Source of the DNA: Siniperca chuatsi
Taxonomy: Eukaryota > Chordata > Actinopteri > Centrarchiformes > Sinipercidae
Assembly: GCF_020085105.1 (NCBI RefSeq)
Contig: NC_058046.1
Span: 1,306,128-1,370,127, forward strand
Direction: 5' to 3'
DNA: 64,000 nt
In this document: positions 24,301 to 33,449 of the stretch, piece after piece
Layout: every line of letters starts with the position of its first letter
How positions within the stretch are numbered: position 1 is the first letter of the stretch
Position numbers and translations under genes: made by a program
Notes under the pieces: model-generated
What the model saw: the letters and a program-made list of their open reading frames with translations, nothing else
What the model was told of the DNA's origin: nothing
The model's database searches: none

Positions 24301-25291
24301 TTATACACAGTTAGCTAGTTTTAACTACTTTATACACAGTTAGCTAGTTTTAACTGCTTTATACACAGTTAGCTAGTTTTAACTGCTTTATACACAGTTA
24401 GCTAGTTTTAACTGCTTTATACACAGTTAGCTAGATTAGTCCAGTGGTTCCCAACCTAGGGGTCAGGCCCTCCAAAGGGTCACCAGATAAATCTGAGGGG
24501 TCGTGAGATGATTGATGGGAGAGGAAAGAAGAAGAAACAAATTTCTGAAACACAAATCTATTTTCAGTTTTTGGACTTTTCTCTGATCTTTTCTTTTTGT
24601 GAAATATTGGATCATTTGACCTCTCTGGGCCTCCAAAGGTTATTTAAATGAAAACATGTGAAAAGTTTAGAAATGTTTGGTGAAACAGAGACATCTGACA
24701 CATGACAAGGAGACAAGGTCACAAGACCAAAGCTTTAATAAGCTGATCATATATTTTCATGTGATATCTTAATCTGAAGAGTAACTAAAGCTGTCAGATA
24801 AATGTAGAGGAGTAAAAAGTGCAATATTTCAGTCTGAAATGTAGCACATGTAGTAATGTATATGTGGCACTGAGAGCTCAACGCACTGCAAGTTAATTAA
24901 ACATCTTCACGTTTCTGTATTAGCAGCATTTTCCCTAAATGCTTTGCATGTGTTGTCAAACTGATGATTTGCTTTTGTCTGTTTGCATAAAATGGAAATA
25001 CTCAAGTTAAGTACAAGTACCTAAAACTGTACTTCACGCTGCTCCAGTCGATGTAGTTACGCCGTTAGTAAACAAACGTACTAAAATACGCGTAGAAATA
25101 ATTACAAACACAAATCAACACTTCTTCCGTTAGCAGAAACGTGGCTAGCCTTTCAGTAACGTTAACCAGAGGGGCGTTAGCACTGATGCTAAGTGTTAGC
25201 CATTCTTGACAGCGACATTAGCTAGCTTTACTTACTTTTCCAGTTTCTCGGAAATCTCCGGAACTCCGCCGTTATGTTGAGAAACATCCAT
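15394..25291 (-). CDS. ercc6l: DNA excision repair protein ERCC-6-like (PICH), 3 coding exons
   Basis: SNF2-family DNA translocase that in vertebrates binds ultrafine anaphase bridges at centromeres and helps resolve them. Coding exons on the minus strand are 25291-25236, 23479-23435 and 19273-15394. All junctions are GT-AG and in phase, giving 1326 residues. An N-terminal TPR-like helical region covers about residues 34-80. Helicase motifs follow: Walker A DMGLGKT (134-140), DEAH (239-242), LLTGTP (about 265), VGGVG (about 557) and QAVDRAYRIGQ (584-594). The C-terminal half is a long disordered acidic tail with Glu/Asp runs. It ends in a second TPR-like segment (SRGREFYSKGKLDDALGFF), as in PICH proteins. 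The start gives MDVSQHNGG. The long final exon alone is open upstream to 19371, but that extension is intron. Intron 2 (19274-23434) and intron 1 (23480-25235) are full of repeats. No inactivating break was seen. Confidence 0.95.
19274..21590. other. ercc6l intron 2, left part
   Basis: Intronic AT-rich sequence without a recognisable exon or gene. It includes a short (TG)n at about 19879-19892 and an A-run at about 21370-21396. Confidence 0.7.
21600..22370 (+). mobile_element. RTE-type LINE, 3' end, broken reading frame
   Basis: Two overlapping frames (21615-21887 and 21868-22338) give the end of an RTE-like reverse transcriptase, with SRSKTEY, FKYLGSTVQSDGDCG, RNEDIRGTAHVRCLGDKVRE and a final VIRCGDP. 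A frameshift lies near 21840-21870. The RT catalytic box FADD is absent because the copy is 5'-truncated. It is very similar to the longer copy at 27960-28900. It sits in ercc6l intron 2, antisense to that gene. Confidence 0.88.
22899..23215 (+). mobile_element. GGCTGCAACTAA-type MITE
   Basis: Starts TAGGGCTGCAACTAACAATT and continues with TTTTCATTATCAATTAATCTG, CGATTGTTCG, CAACAGTCCAAACCCCAAAG and AAGACAAAGAAAAGCAG. It ends near GGTTATCAAAATATTACTGA. This is a widespread fish noncoding element. It lies within ercc6l intron 2. Confidence 0.8.
23763..24435. repeat. 29-bp minisatellite, array 2
   Basis: About 23 copies of the reverse complement of the 29-bp unit at 8990-10432 (TTTTAACTACTTTATACACA then GTTAGCTAG). 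Two units are shortened to ATACATTTAGC. It lies in intron 1 of ercc6l. Confidence 0.96.
24436..25040 (-). mobile_element. Composite of two MITEs beside the minisatellite
   Basis: 24440-24700 is the second MITE (CCAGTGGTTCCCAACCTAGG onward), and 24720-25040 is the outer end of the hAT-like MITE (GCAATATTTCAGTCTGAAAT, AAATGGAAATACTCAAG). Order and orientation mirror the left half of the 8505-10860 element exactly. The far end beyond the minisatellite, before 23763, is missing. Confidence 0.7.
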
Positions 25292-25640
25292 CCCGACAGT
25301 GTTAGGTCTTCACCGGCAAGACAAAAAACGAAACCCGGCGAATAAAGGTGGTTTTGTTGGTAAAAACGCAGACACACACACCGGTAGCTGCTGCGGGACT
25401 CACTGCCTGTAAAATGTGTGTTGTTGTGTTTGAACCCGCAGCTTTCCCCCCGCCATTTTTTCCCAGCGAATCAGAGAGGACGCTGCAGTGACGCCACGAC
25501 GAAGTTATCCAATCGGGGGAAACGGACAAGTGCAGCGGGCGGGACCAACAGCAAAGCACAGCCAATGAGCAGCGTTGAGCCCGGCACTCCTGCGATTAAA
25601 ACGGTTGCGTGTTGTTGCGCAACAGTTTGACGTTTTCAGG
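25292..25640 (-). promoter_or_regulatory. ercc6l: ercc6l promoter region
   Basis: GC- and CpG-rich sequence immediately upstream of the ercc6l ATG. CCAAT boxes lie at 25509-25513 and 25562-25566, and CCGCCATTTT at about 25450-25460 resembles a YY1-type site. There is no TATA box, as expected for a housekeeping or cell-cycle promoter. The start site is not determined. Confidence 0.55.
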
Positions 25641-25684
25641 AAATGTCCCTAAATTTCAGCTTTGGAAAGTTTTTTCGTTTCCTC

Positions 25685-26757
25685 TTATTAAATGTGACTT
25701 TGAGTTATCCAAATAACCCATTAATTTGTCTAAGTTTCATGGACAAGTTCTCCAGTACTGGAAATTAATTTATAATCATAATCTTTCGCCCCATGATACA
25801 CCTTTATGGAATAACAGGTAAATACTGATTATTTTCCAAACACCGGGCTGAACAGGGTGCAATGCTGGTTTTACTGGACGACAGGGGTAATTTACTTAAC
25901 TATTCAGACTTTCATTCACAAATATAATATTATTTGTTCTAATCAACAGTTTACACAAGTCATTAATGCGATCCCACGAGCTGTGATTGGTTCTGTTAAA
26001 GGTTTCTGGATGTGCACACACTCTGCTCCCCAACTGCTTCCCTTAACTGTTCAAAACTTTTCCTTTTTAGACAAAAAAATGTAACAACAAGTTCTTAAGA
26101 TCCGTTTTGTCCAACGAATGTTTTCCTTTAAGAAGACGAAGTATTACGGAGGGTTTCACCGGTCAGAACATAAAACAGTTCAGATGGAACTGTTTAACAC
26201 TTCCTGTCCCGCCCAAAGCTAAAGAGCTTCGTTTCAAACTGTTAAATAATGTTTATCCATGCAAAGAATTTTTACATTCAAAGTTTAATATTGAAGACAA
26301 TGTTTGTACCTTTTGTTTAGCGAACACTGAAACAGACGAGCTTCTCTGTTTCTCGTGTGTTTCTGTATTCGTCATCAAAACAACTCGGCTGTCCGATCTT
26401 TCGATTACAGCGACGTTACATTTGGCGTTGTGTTGGAGGACAAATCAAAAGATTTAACAATTAATAGCTTGATTGTTACGGCAATTTTTTTCATTCACAA
26501 ATGTAAATTTGGCAACACTGAACCTTTATTTAATGTTTTTATTCGCGATGCGTCATCTTTAAAAGAGTCTTTGAGTGTCTGTAAATCTGAATCTGGCCGT
26601 GTGATAATCTGGAAGCTCTCTGAACCCTGAGACTCTGTAATTGCGGCTTTCTTTGTTCTTGGTTTCATTTCTGTTCAATTGTTCGACCTGCTCTACTTGA
26701 AATATTGAATGTCTAATAAGCCTGTATGGTTCTTGAAATAAATATTAAAAAAAAAAA
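25685..26757 (+). mobile_element. L1-like LINE, 5'-truncated, with target-site duplication
   Basis: Broken frames (25857-26084, 26107-26457, 26355-26630) give the C-terminal end of an L1-like ORF2. This includes a zinc-ribbon segment typical of that end (FKLLNNVYPCKEFLHSKF, VCTFCLANTETDE). The element ends in AATAAATATT and a 12-base poly(A). It is flanked by AGCTTTGGAAAGTT-based direct repeats, 25658-25683 and 26758-26783, that differ at 2 of 26 positions. The copy is dead, with frameshifts and no RT domain. It is inserted just upstream of the ercc6l promoter. Confidence 0.88.
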
Positions 26758-26784
26758 AGCTTTGGAAAGTTGTTTCGTCTCCTG

Positions 26785-27400
26785 AATCCACCAGAGTTAC
26801 TGGAAAAAACAGCAAATTATGCAAAAGTAGGGCTAAAAAGAACATGATTTAAGAGTTCCTCACCCAATCTCTTAAACATTTTTTTTTTTATTAATTTCTT
26901 ATTTTTTTATAGTATTTTAATGAGATGTTTCTCTACGCTGCAAGGAAGAAACATCTGTTGAATCATTGATTTGCTTGTTTGATTGGTTTATTTAAAAGTA
27001 GACAAATTTAAAGGGAGTCTGTAAATTATTTAGTTCTGGAATCATAAAATACCTCAAGTGTATTTTTTTTTAAGGGTAATTTAAAAAAAAAAAAATGTAT
27101 TTGTCTATTTTATTTGTAGCAGAAACACCTTTTAAATCACCCTTTTTAAACAAAAATCAGGAAATTCCCTGACATGAAACCAGCAGCACCGAACATCCAC
27201 ACGTCCTGCAGGCTTCAAGTTCACCTTCGTGCTGTCTTTTCAAAGATCCCGCCCCTGAAACGGGAAGCAGCTGCCGACCCGCCAGACTTAAAAACTGATG
27301 ACAGTTAGTCTCCGGCTGATAATCGGTCCACGTCATCAAACCTGGTCAGGTCGTCTCAGCATGAAGGACAGCACGACGGGGCTGAGTGTTTCCAGAAGCT
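26785..27400. other. Gene-free intergenic stretch
   Basis: AT-rich sequence with several A- and T-runs between the L1 insertion and the 3' end of the next gene. No exon or repeat family recognised. Confidence 0.45.
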
Positions 27401-27406
27401 TTTATT
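27401..27406 (-). terminator. Candidate poly(A) signal of the 109-residue gene
   Basis: TTTATT on the plus strand is AATAAA on the minus strand, 320 bases beyond the stop codon at 27726. Its use is inferred from position only. Confidence 0.45.
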
Positions 27407-27725
27407 ATGAAGAGTGGCGGAGGTTCAGCTTTAAGGCGATGACACAGAAAACAGCAGACGTCACAGAGTCTCCTCGTGATCACAGATTCAAGCACTTTCA
27501 AAGACTTTCAAAGACTTTTCTTTTGGTGTGATTTACATAAATGAACAGGCTGATTTTCGTATCAATCAGTCAAGAACATGAACTAAATAGTTACACAAAC
27601 ATACTGTAAAATATGAAAAGCAAACGTAGAATAAGCAAACAGTTTGAGCTGTGAAGACGTCACATGTGCCCGCGCTGCTGAGGCGTTCACATCTTTAGAA
27701 ATATTAAAACACGGAGAGGTTTCAT

Positions 27726-30700
27726 TCAGAGTATTGGAGCCGTTTCCAGAGCTTTCACTCGAGCAGCGAAAGTCAGAACTCTTTTCTCCACCTCGGCGTT
27801 GATCGCGGCCGGCGAGGCTCGCGGGTTCCCACGGACGAACTCAGCGACGCTCAGGATGCACTCTCTCTGAGGACACACACAGAAGCTGAATGAGGTCAAT
27901 TACTGCTTGGGCCCTTTTACATTCTTTATCCCTCTTTTTTTACTCAGTTTCTTCTTCTGTTCCCTTTCAGGGGTCGCCACAGCGAATCACGTGCCTCCAT
28001 CTAACCCTGTCCTCTGCGTCCTCTTCACTCACACCAGTTAGCTTCATGTCCTCTCTCACTACATCCATAAACCTCCTCTCTGGTCTTCCTCTAGACCTCC
28101 TGCCTGGCAGCTCCAACCTCAGCATCCTTCTACCAATATATTCACAGTCTCTCCTCTGGACACGTCCAAACCGCCTCGATCTGTCCTCTCTGACTTTATC
28201 TCCGAAACGTCTAACACGAGCTGTCCCTCTGATGTCCTCGTTCCTGATCCTGTCCGTCCTCGTCCCTCCCAAAGAGAACCTCAACATCTGAAGCTCTGCT
28301 GCCTCCAGCTCTGCCTCTTGTCTTTCCTTCAGCGCCGCTGTCTCTAAGCTGTCCAACATCGCTGGTCTCACCGCCGTCTCCAACACCTTTCCTTTCATTC
28401 CTGCTGATACTCTTTTATCACACAGCACACCTGACACTTTCCTCCACCCGCTCCAACCTGCTCGCACTCGCCTCTTCACCTCTTTTCCACAGTCTCCGTC
28501 GCTCTGAACCGTTGACCCTAAGTACTTAAAGTCCTGCACCTTCTTCACCTCTGCTCCCTGTGACCTCACCGTCCCACCTGGGTCCCTCTCATTGACACAC
28601 ATGTATTCTGTCTTACTGCGGCTAAGCTTCATTCCTCTGTTTTCCAGAGCAGACCTCCATCTCTCTAGATTTCCCTCCACCTGCTCCCTGCTCTCACTAC
28701 AAATCACAATGTCATCCGCAAACATCACAGTCCATGGAGGTTCCTGTCTAACCTCATCTGTCAGCCTGTCCGTCACCAGAGCAAACGAGAAGGGGCTCAG
28801 AGCCGATCCTTGATGCAGACCCACCTCCACCTTGAACTCCTCTGTCACAGTTTGTAAATCTGAAATACATTCAGAGCTACACCTGTTTATTAAGCTGCTG
28901 CTGCTCAGACGTGTCCTTTTAATATTTAGTTGCTTTAGTGGATTCATTCGTTACGTACGTGGTTTTATTTTTATTTGTTCGTACCGATAACAGAACGGTT
29001 GATGACTGCATAAACCCTCTTTGTCTGCGAGGGAAACATCACATTCGTAACTCAAGAACAACTAACGATGTTCGTCACGCTTTGATGCGTCAAACCTGCA
29101 ACTGAAAAGCACAAAACAACTGCTGCACTTCTGGGAGACATATGACGTTTTCTTATTTTGTTATATTACGTTTATCGTTCATGTAATCTTCTTTAATGTC
29201 CCTGTGTGTGGAAAAAGTGTGTTCTGCTTATTTCAATAAAGCTGTGGGAGAAAATGGCACTTCAGGGCTCCCGTACATGAACCTGAAACCCAAACAGACT
29301 GATCCAGAATCCTCTCAGGTTGACTCGCTGCAGTGCTGCGGCTGTGCATTTGATCCAGAGACAGCGCCCCCTGCGGGCAGCAGGCAGGTACCTTGTAAGC
29401 GTCCACTTTGTCCTGGCCGGTGATCCGGTTCAGCAGCTCTCTGCCGACCTGGACGCCGGTCACCGCCGTCAGAATCCTGCGGTCCTCCTCGGTCTGAGAG
29501 GTCAGCCAGCGCAGCAGCGCCATCTGCAGGCGGGAGGAAGACGTTTTAAAGAGGATCACTGTGGTGGTTTTGTTTTAGCTCTTTAAGTCATTTATTCTTC
29601 ACTGATGAGCACTTTCCACGTTACGCTGTTGTCGTATTGTCGTCGTTCCCTCCCTCTCTGCTACCTTCTAGCATAAGTTCCCTTTCCTGACTGGTTCTGG
29701 CCTCAGACCCTCTACAACACCTCCACCTGGGTCCACGGACTCAGCATCCAGCACACCTCCCTGCCTGTTCCTTCAGGATCTGCCGCTCTGTCGCCTAATT
29801 TACTACAAAACATCAGATTTTATAAACTCTTCATATGTGTTTTGTGTGTAAAAATCTGAATGTGGTGAAGTAAAAAGTGCAGTATTTCCCTCTGAGAGGT
29901 GGCGGAGTGGAAGTACAAAGTACCTGAAATACCTGAGTAAATCTACTTAGTTACATTCACCACAACACACTCGTTTACAGGTGAGTGTCCCCGTCTGTTT
30001 CTTTTCTCAGAGTAAGTTTGTGCTGTTTAGTTTGAGCTGCGGCTCCTTTTCCCTTCCTCTTGTGTTTATCTATAACACTAATTCACTACTGTAACACCTG
30101 TAACACCTGTAACCAGTATAAAGCAGTTTGTAACTTAATAATCAGGTTGAAGGTGTTCCTTTCTCCTTCCCGCAGACAGCTGGATCAGGTGCCATCAGGT
30201 TTCACACTGGTTTCCTACCTAAATGTGCTACACATACAAAAGGTAAATGGGAAGAGACACCTGCTGCCCAGGTGGAGAAATCAAACACTGGAGAAATATA
30301 ATAAAAATAAAGAATAAATAAATAAATAAATACACTCATCAGCTACATGACTGTAGCCTTTAGCATCTTAACAAACTTTATTATTTGATTGTGCTGTTCT
30401 GCTCCTATAATTCATCAAAACAAATCAATAAATAACGGCTTCATTTCCTGTCAGAAATGAACGAAACATAATCCCATTAATGTCGCAAACACGCCTACAT
30501 TTAGACAGATGTGAAGCGTAAGATATTCTTAATAATCCTCATTAATCAAACATGTTTTTAACTTTACAAATCGATCGAGAAAATCTTTTCTAAAACACCT
30601 TTTATATTGTTTTACAGTTGTAATTTTTCCTAAATCACCATCCAAAATATTCTTGTTGCTTTACTGAATTATGGATAAACAGGTAATGAATATTAGATCG

Positions 30701-30776
30701 TGTTTGTTTTGTTTCTCACCTGCTGGAATAACTGCGCGGTGCTCATTTCTCCTCCTGAGGTCCCTGAACCCGACAT
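27726..30776 (-). CDS. Uncharacterised 109-residue protein, 3 coding exons
   Basis: I reconstruct three minus-strand exons: 30776-30720 (19 codons), 29523-29392 (44 codons) and 27866-27726 (47 codons including TGA). All introns are GT-AG in phase 0. The protein starts MSGSGTSGGEMSTAQLFQQ. Its middle is helical-looking (MALLRWLTSQTEEDRRILTA) and its end is rich in Ala and Val (VEKRVLTFAARVKALE). It has no signal peptide, membrane span or motif that I recognise, and is probably a small, all-helical soluble protein. Clean phases and three well-formed junctions argue for a real gene. An internal Met at residue 11, or the Met that opens exon 2, could also be used as a start. Intron 2 carries an RTE LINE on the same strand. 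Function unknown. Confidence 0.72.
27960..28900 (-). mobile_element. RTE-type LINE fragment with a long open frame
   Basis: A continuous minus-strand frame (28947-27967, 326 codons) covers the end of an RTE-like reverse transcriptase. It includes the catalytic box FADDIVI, then SRSKTEYMCVNERDPGG, FKYLGSTVQSDGDCGKEV, the connecting region and the terminal VIRCGDP. The N-terminal endonuclease and the front of the RT are missing. The frame is unbroken, unlike the copy at 21600-22370, so this insertion is probably younger. It lies in intron 2 of the 109-residue gene, in sense orientation. Confidence 0.9.
28950..29391. other. Remainder of intron 2 of the 109-residue gene
   Basis: No recognisable repeat or exon. 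A plus-strand AATAAA near 29236 has no gene attached to it. Confidence 0.4.
29790..29965 (-). mobile_element. Fragment of the hAT-like MITE
   Basis: Contains AAAGTGCAGTATTTCCCTCT, GAGTGGAAGTACAAAGTACC and a terminal TACATTCACCACA, which are family words in reverse orientation. It lies in intron 1 of the 109-residue gene. Confidence 0.65.
29966..30719. other. Remainder of intron 1 of the 109-residue gene
   Basis: AT-rich intron sequence with a short (AAAT)n at about 30313-30332. No exon or repeat family recognised. Confidence 0.4.
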
Positions 30777-30919
30777 GACTGAAGAACCGACGAATAAACG
30801 ACAAAAACACAAAACAGCGGATAATTATGACCAAAACAACTTCCCCTGCAACAGATAACTGCAGCTAAACTCACTATTCTCACAGAAATATACCGAAAAC
30901 TAATTCTTCTGTCTTCTAG

Positions 30920-30948
30920 ATGTCTCACTTCCTGTTTACTTCCTGTTT
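30920..30948 (-). promoter_or_regulatory. Tandem ETS-type sites upstream of the 109-residue gene
   Basis: ACTTCCTG occurs twice, 11 bases apart (30927-30934 and 30938-30945), and reads CAGGAAGT on the gene strand. This matches the ETS core and sits about 150-170 bases upstream of the ATG, a usual position in TATA-less promoters. Function inferred. Confidence 0.4.
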
Positions 30949-30954
30949 ACATCC

Positions 30955-31700
30955 CTTCTTCTTCTTCGTCGTCTTCTTCTTCTTCTGGTGTTTTATGGCG
31001 GTTGGCAAACAGCTTTTGGCGCTTTAGCGCCACCTTCTGACATGCAGTGTGGCTCACAGCGGTCTTGTGCCGACCCTGTAGTCTTCTTCTAAGTCCTGTC
31101 TTTTCCAAAAACCTAAATATCGCCCTGAGTTCAGCTGGAGTAACTCCTTTGTTCCGGACTTGATGCGATCTCTCCTCAGTCTGTTTTTAGTCTTTCCTGC
31201 TCGTACCTCGGACAGCTGATAATTACATGCTCTGCTGTATGTTACAGTACTCACACAGACCAGTGCCATGTTTACCAGTTATCTTAAGTTTACTGTTAAG
31301 ACCAGTTTGCCCAAACCTCATCCTCGAGATAATGTCTTCTTCTTCTTTTGTTCTACTGGTTTCCCTCATTTCTCCTACTTCCTGTCGGATACTACAGTAA
31401 CGTCTACCTTTAGTTTCCCTCTTCCAAAAGGTCCTGCCATTTCTTTTTCATTTCTACTTTAATTATGCTTTTAACTTCAGCCTTACTATAATTTACTGTC
31501 ACATTTACTTTCTTAGTTGCATCTTTAGCATATTTGTCTGCCAGTTTATTTCCCTCCACCCCTATATGTGCTGGAATTCAGATGAATTTCACTATTACTC
31601 CTGCTTACTCCAGTAATTCTGAAGATAGTTGGAGCTATTTCCAGCATCATGTCCTGACTTGCTTCTGACTGTAAACTTGTGAACCTGGTTAACACACTAC
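30955..31700 (-). mobile_element. I/Nimb-like LINE, 3' end with RNase H remnant
   Basis: Read on the minus strand, 31600-31440 gives an RNase H-like tail (NKLADKYAKDATKKVNVTVN). Next, 31269-31054 gives the characteristic ORF2 end (LRRDRIKSGTKELLQL, then WKRQDLEEDYRVGTRPL). The 3' untranslated part contains GTGGCGCTAAAGCGCCAAAA and ends in a GAA-rich tail at 30957-30990. Several frames are needed, so the copy is broken. Its 3' end stops within about 15 bases of the ETS sites of the next gene. Confidence 0.75.
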
Positions 31701-31726
31701 TAGAACTGAACCTATTAACACACTCA

Positions 31727-32700
31727 GTCGCAGTCGTCTGGACGCTGTTTTCAGAATCAAGACGTTTCGGCTCACATAAGCCCCGCCCTCAGGGAGGAGT
31801 CTACCTGAGTATCTGCTGTTTACCTGCCTAGTTTCACCTGAAACTGACCTAATTGTTTCCATGATGGCCCAGTAATCGGTAATCAGGCCTATTGTTTTCT
31901 GGCTGCACCTCCCTCATCACTGTTAAGTACCTGATTAGCATGTGATTGGCTTGACCACGGTGTTAATACACTGTGGTAAACTTTGGGCAGATTGAATCTC
32001 AGACCACCATTTCTGTTCAAAGAGGGGTTTTCTTTTTTCACAAAAGAAAACTGAGGAAAACTGCAAAGAACGGTACACAGGTGAGACTAAACAGCCACTT
32101 CACAAAAGACTTTATCAGCACAGACGACACGCTAACTCAGGATTGCAGAGCGCCGTGCGTTTGCGTCTAAAAGCTACAAACCGCACATTTGAAGACAGCG
32201 AGGTGAAGATTCTCAGTAGAGAGAGAGCTGGTTTGAAAGAGGAGTCAAAGAAGCCATTTTTGTGAAAAAAGAAAACCCCTCTTTGAACAGAAATGGTGGT
32301 CTGAGATTCAACTTGCCAACCGTTTACCACAGTGTATTAACACCTTGGTCAAGCCGATCACATGCTAATCAGGTACTTAACAGTGATGAGGGAGGTGCAG
32401 CCAGAAAACAATAGGCCTGATTATTGATTACTGGGCCATCATGGAAACTATTAGGTCAGTTTCAGGTGAAACTAGGCAGGTAAACAGCAGAAACTCAGGT
32501 AGACTCCTTCCTGAGGGCGGGGCTTAAGCAACACAGAGTAGCTTAAATTTCTGAGTTCTCAGACCATTTTCACAATTCAGAATGACTTCCGGATGGGAGC
32601 CGAAACGTCTTGATTCTGAAAACAGCGTCCAGACGACTACGACTGAAACCTTTTCTACGATAGAACACTCCTGGACGAATGAGGGACGACACCGCCCTAC
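31727..32700. mobile_element. Palindromic Penelope-derived element, copy A
   Basis: The left arm (31727-32045) is an inverted copy of the right arm (about 32255-32700). Shared words include GTCGTCTGGACGCTGTTTTC, CCGCCCTCAGGGAGGAGTC and TTCAAAGAGGGGTTTTC. The right arm encodes, with a frameshift near 32220, the tail of a GIY-YIG-type domain as found at the C terminus of Penelope-like retroelements ([11 protein letters not shown], then VKEAIFV and NGGLRFNLP). Relative to copy C, the left arm lacks about 80 bases after GACGTTTCGGCTC. I found no clear target-site duplication. Confidence 0.75.
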
Positions 32701-32828
32701 AGACATTCATGTTCCCCGGATGATGAATCCCACTGATTTTTCCTCTAAAGTTCAGTTTGTCCAACACTTTGGTTTGTGACCAAATACCTTCGAAACTAAT
32801 GACATTCCCATCAGCTGTACTTTGAGTT

Positions 32829-32930
32829 TACTGCTAATTAGCAAAATGAGCTAACGGTGAACATTATACCTGCTGAACATCAGCATGTTAGCATTTAGCT
32901 CAAAGCACCGCTGCTAGCAGGTCTGCAACA
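32829..32930. repeat. TGCTAACATG-type dispersed repeat
   Basis: Contains GTGAACATTATACCTGCTGA, ACATCAGCATGTTAGCATTT and AGCTCAAAGCACC. Related copies lie at 54495-54600 and 54875-54985. It is a common short noncoding fish repeat of unknown class. Confidence 0.65.
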
Positions 32931-33024
32931 TAAACATCTGTAACTTGACTTAACATTTTAATGTCTCTATGAGACATCTATGTGATAATTACTGCAATAT
33001 TACAGTTTCGTCCACATCACTGAG

Positions 33025-33030
33025 TTTATT
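33025..33030 (-). terminator. sdhaf1: Candidate poly(A) signal of sdhaf1
   Basis: TTTATT (AATAAA on the minus strand), about 155 bases after the sdhaf1 stop codon. Inferred from position. Confidence 0.5.
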
Positions 33031-33184
33031 ATCATCATTATTATTATTATCATGTGAAGTCAAAGGAAATTTACGAGTCTAAACAGTCGCAGCATCTCCG
33101 CATGACACTTCGGCAGTGAGCGAGTCTTAAAGGAGGTATTTGTCGGTGTCATCCAGGGTCACGTGACGCCGTGCGGGTCAGAGG

Positions 33185-33433
33185 TCAGCTCTTCTCTAAG
33201 GGTTTGGAGAAGGAGCCCAGCTGTTTGGTGTTGACGTCCCTCAGCTGCTCCAGCTGCCTCTGTCCTCGCCGGTACAGATACTCGATGTGCATCACGTCGC
33301 TCTTCTTGATGCGAGCGTTCTCTCTGAACTCGTCGCGGATTCGGGAGGTGAAGCCCGGTTTGTCCTGGCCGGCCCGCAGGAACTGCCGGTACAGAGCCAG
33401 GACTTGCTTCTGCAGCTTACTGTGTCGCGCCAT
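33185..33433 (-). CDS. sdhaf1: Succinate dehydrogenase assembly factor 1
   Basis: Intronless frame of 82 residues starting MARHSKLQKQVLALYRQFLR. SDHAF1 is a mitochondrial-matrix LYR-motif chaperone that helps deliver iron-sulfur clusters to the SDHB subunit of complex II. The LYR motif is at residues 14-16 and the second, LYRRG, at 53-57. Arg55 and Gly57, whose human equivalents are altered in SDHAF1 leukoencephalopathy, are both present. The frame is open upstream to 33544, but the family always begins at the MxRHS methionine, so I place the start at 33433. The C-terminal tail is shorter than in mammals. A CCAAT box on the gene strand (ATTGG at 33878-33882) lies about 450 bases upstream. sdhaf1 is divergent from nudt18. 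Confidence 0.94.
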   Translation of the reverse strand: MARHSKLQKQVLALYRQFLRAGQDKPGFTSRIRDEFRENARIKKSDVMHIEYLYRRGQRQLEQLRDVNTKQLGSFSKPLEKS

Positions 33434-33449
33434 CGGGACAAACTCGACC

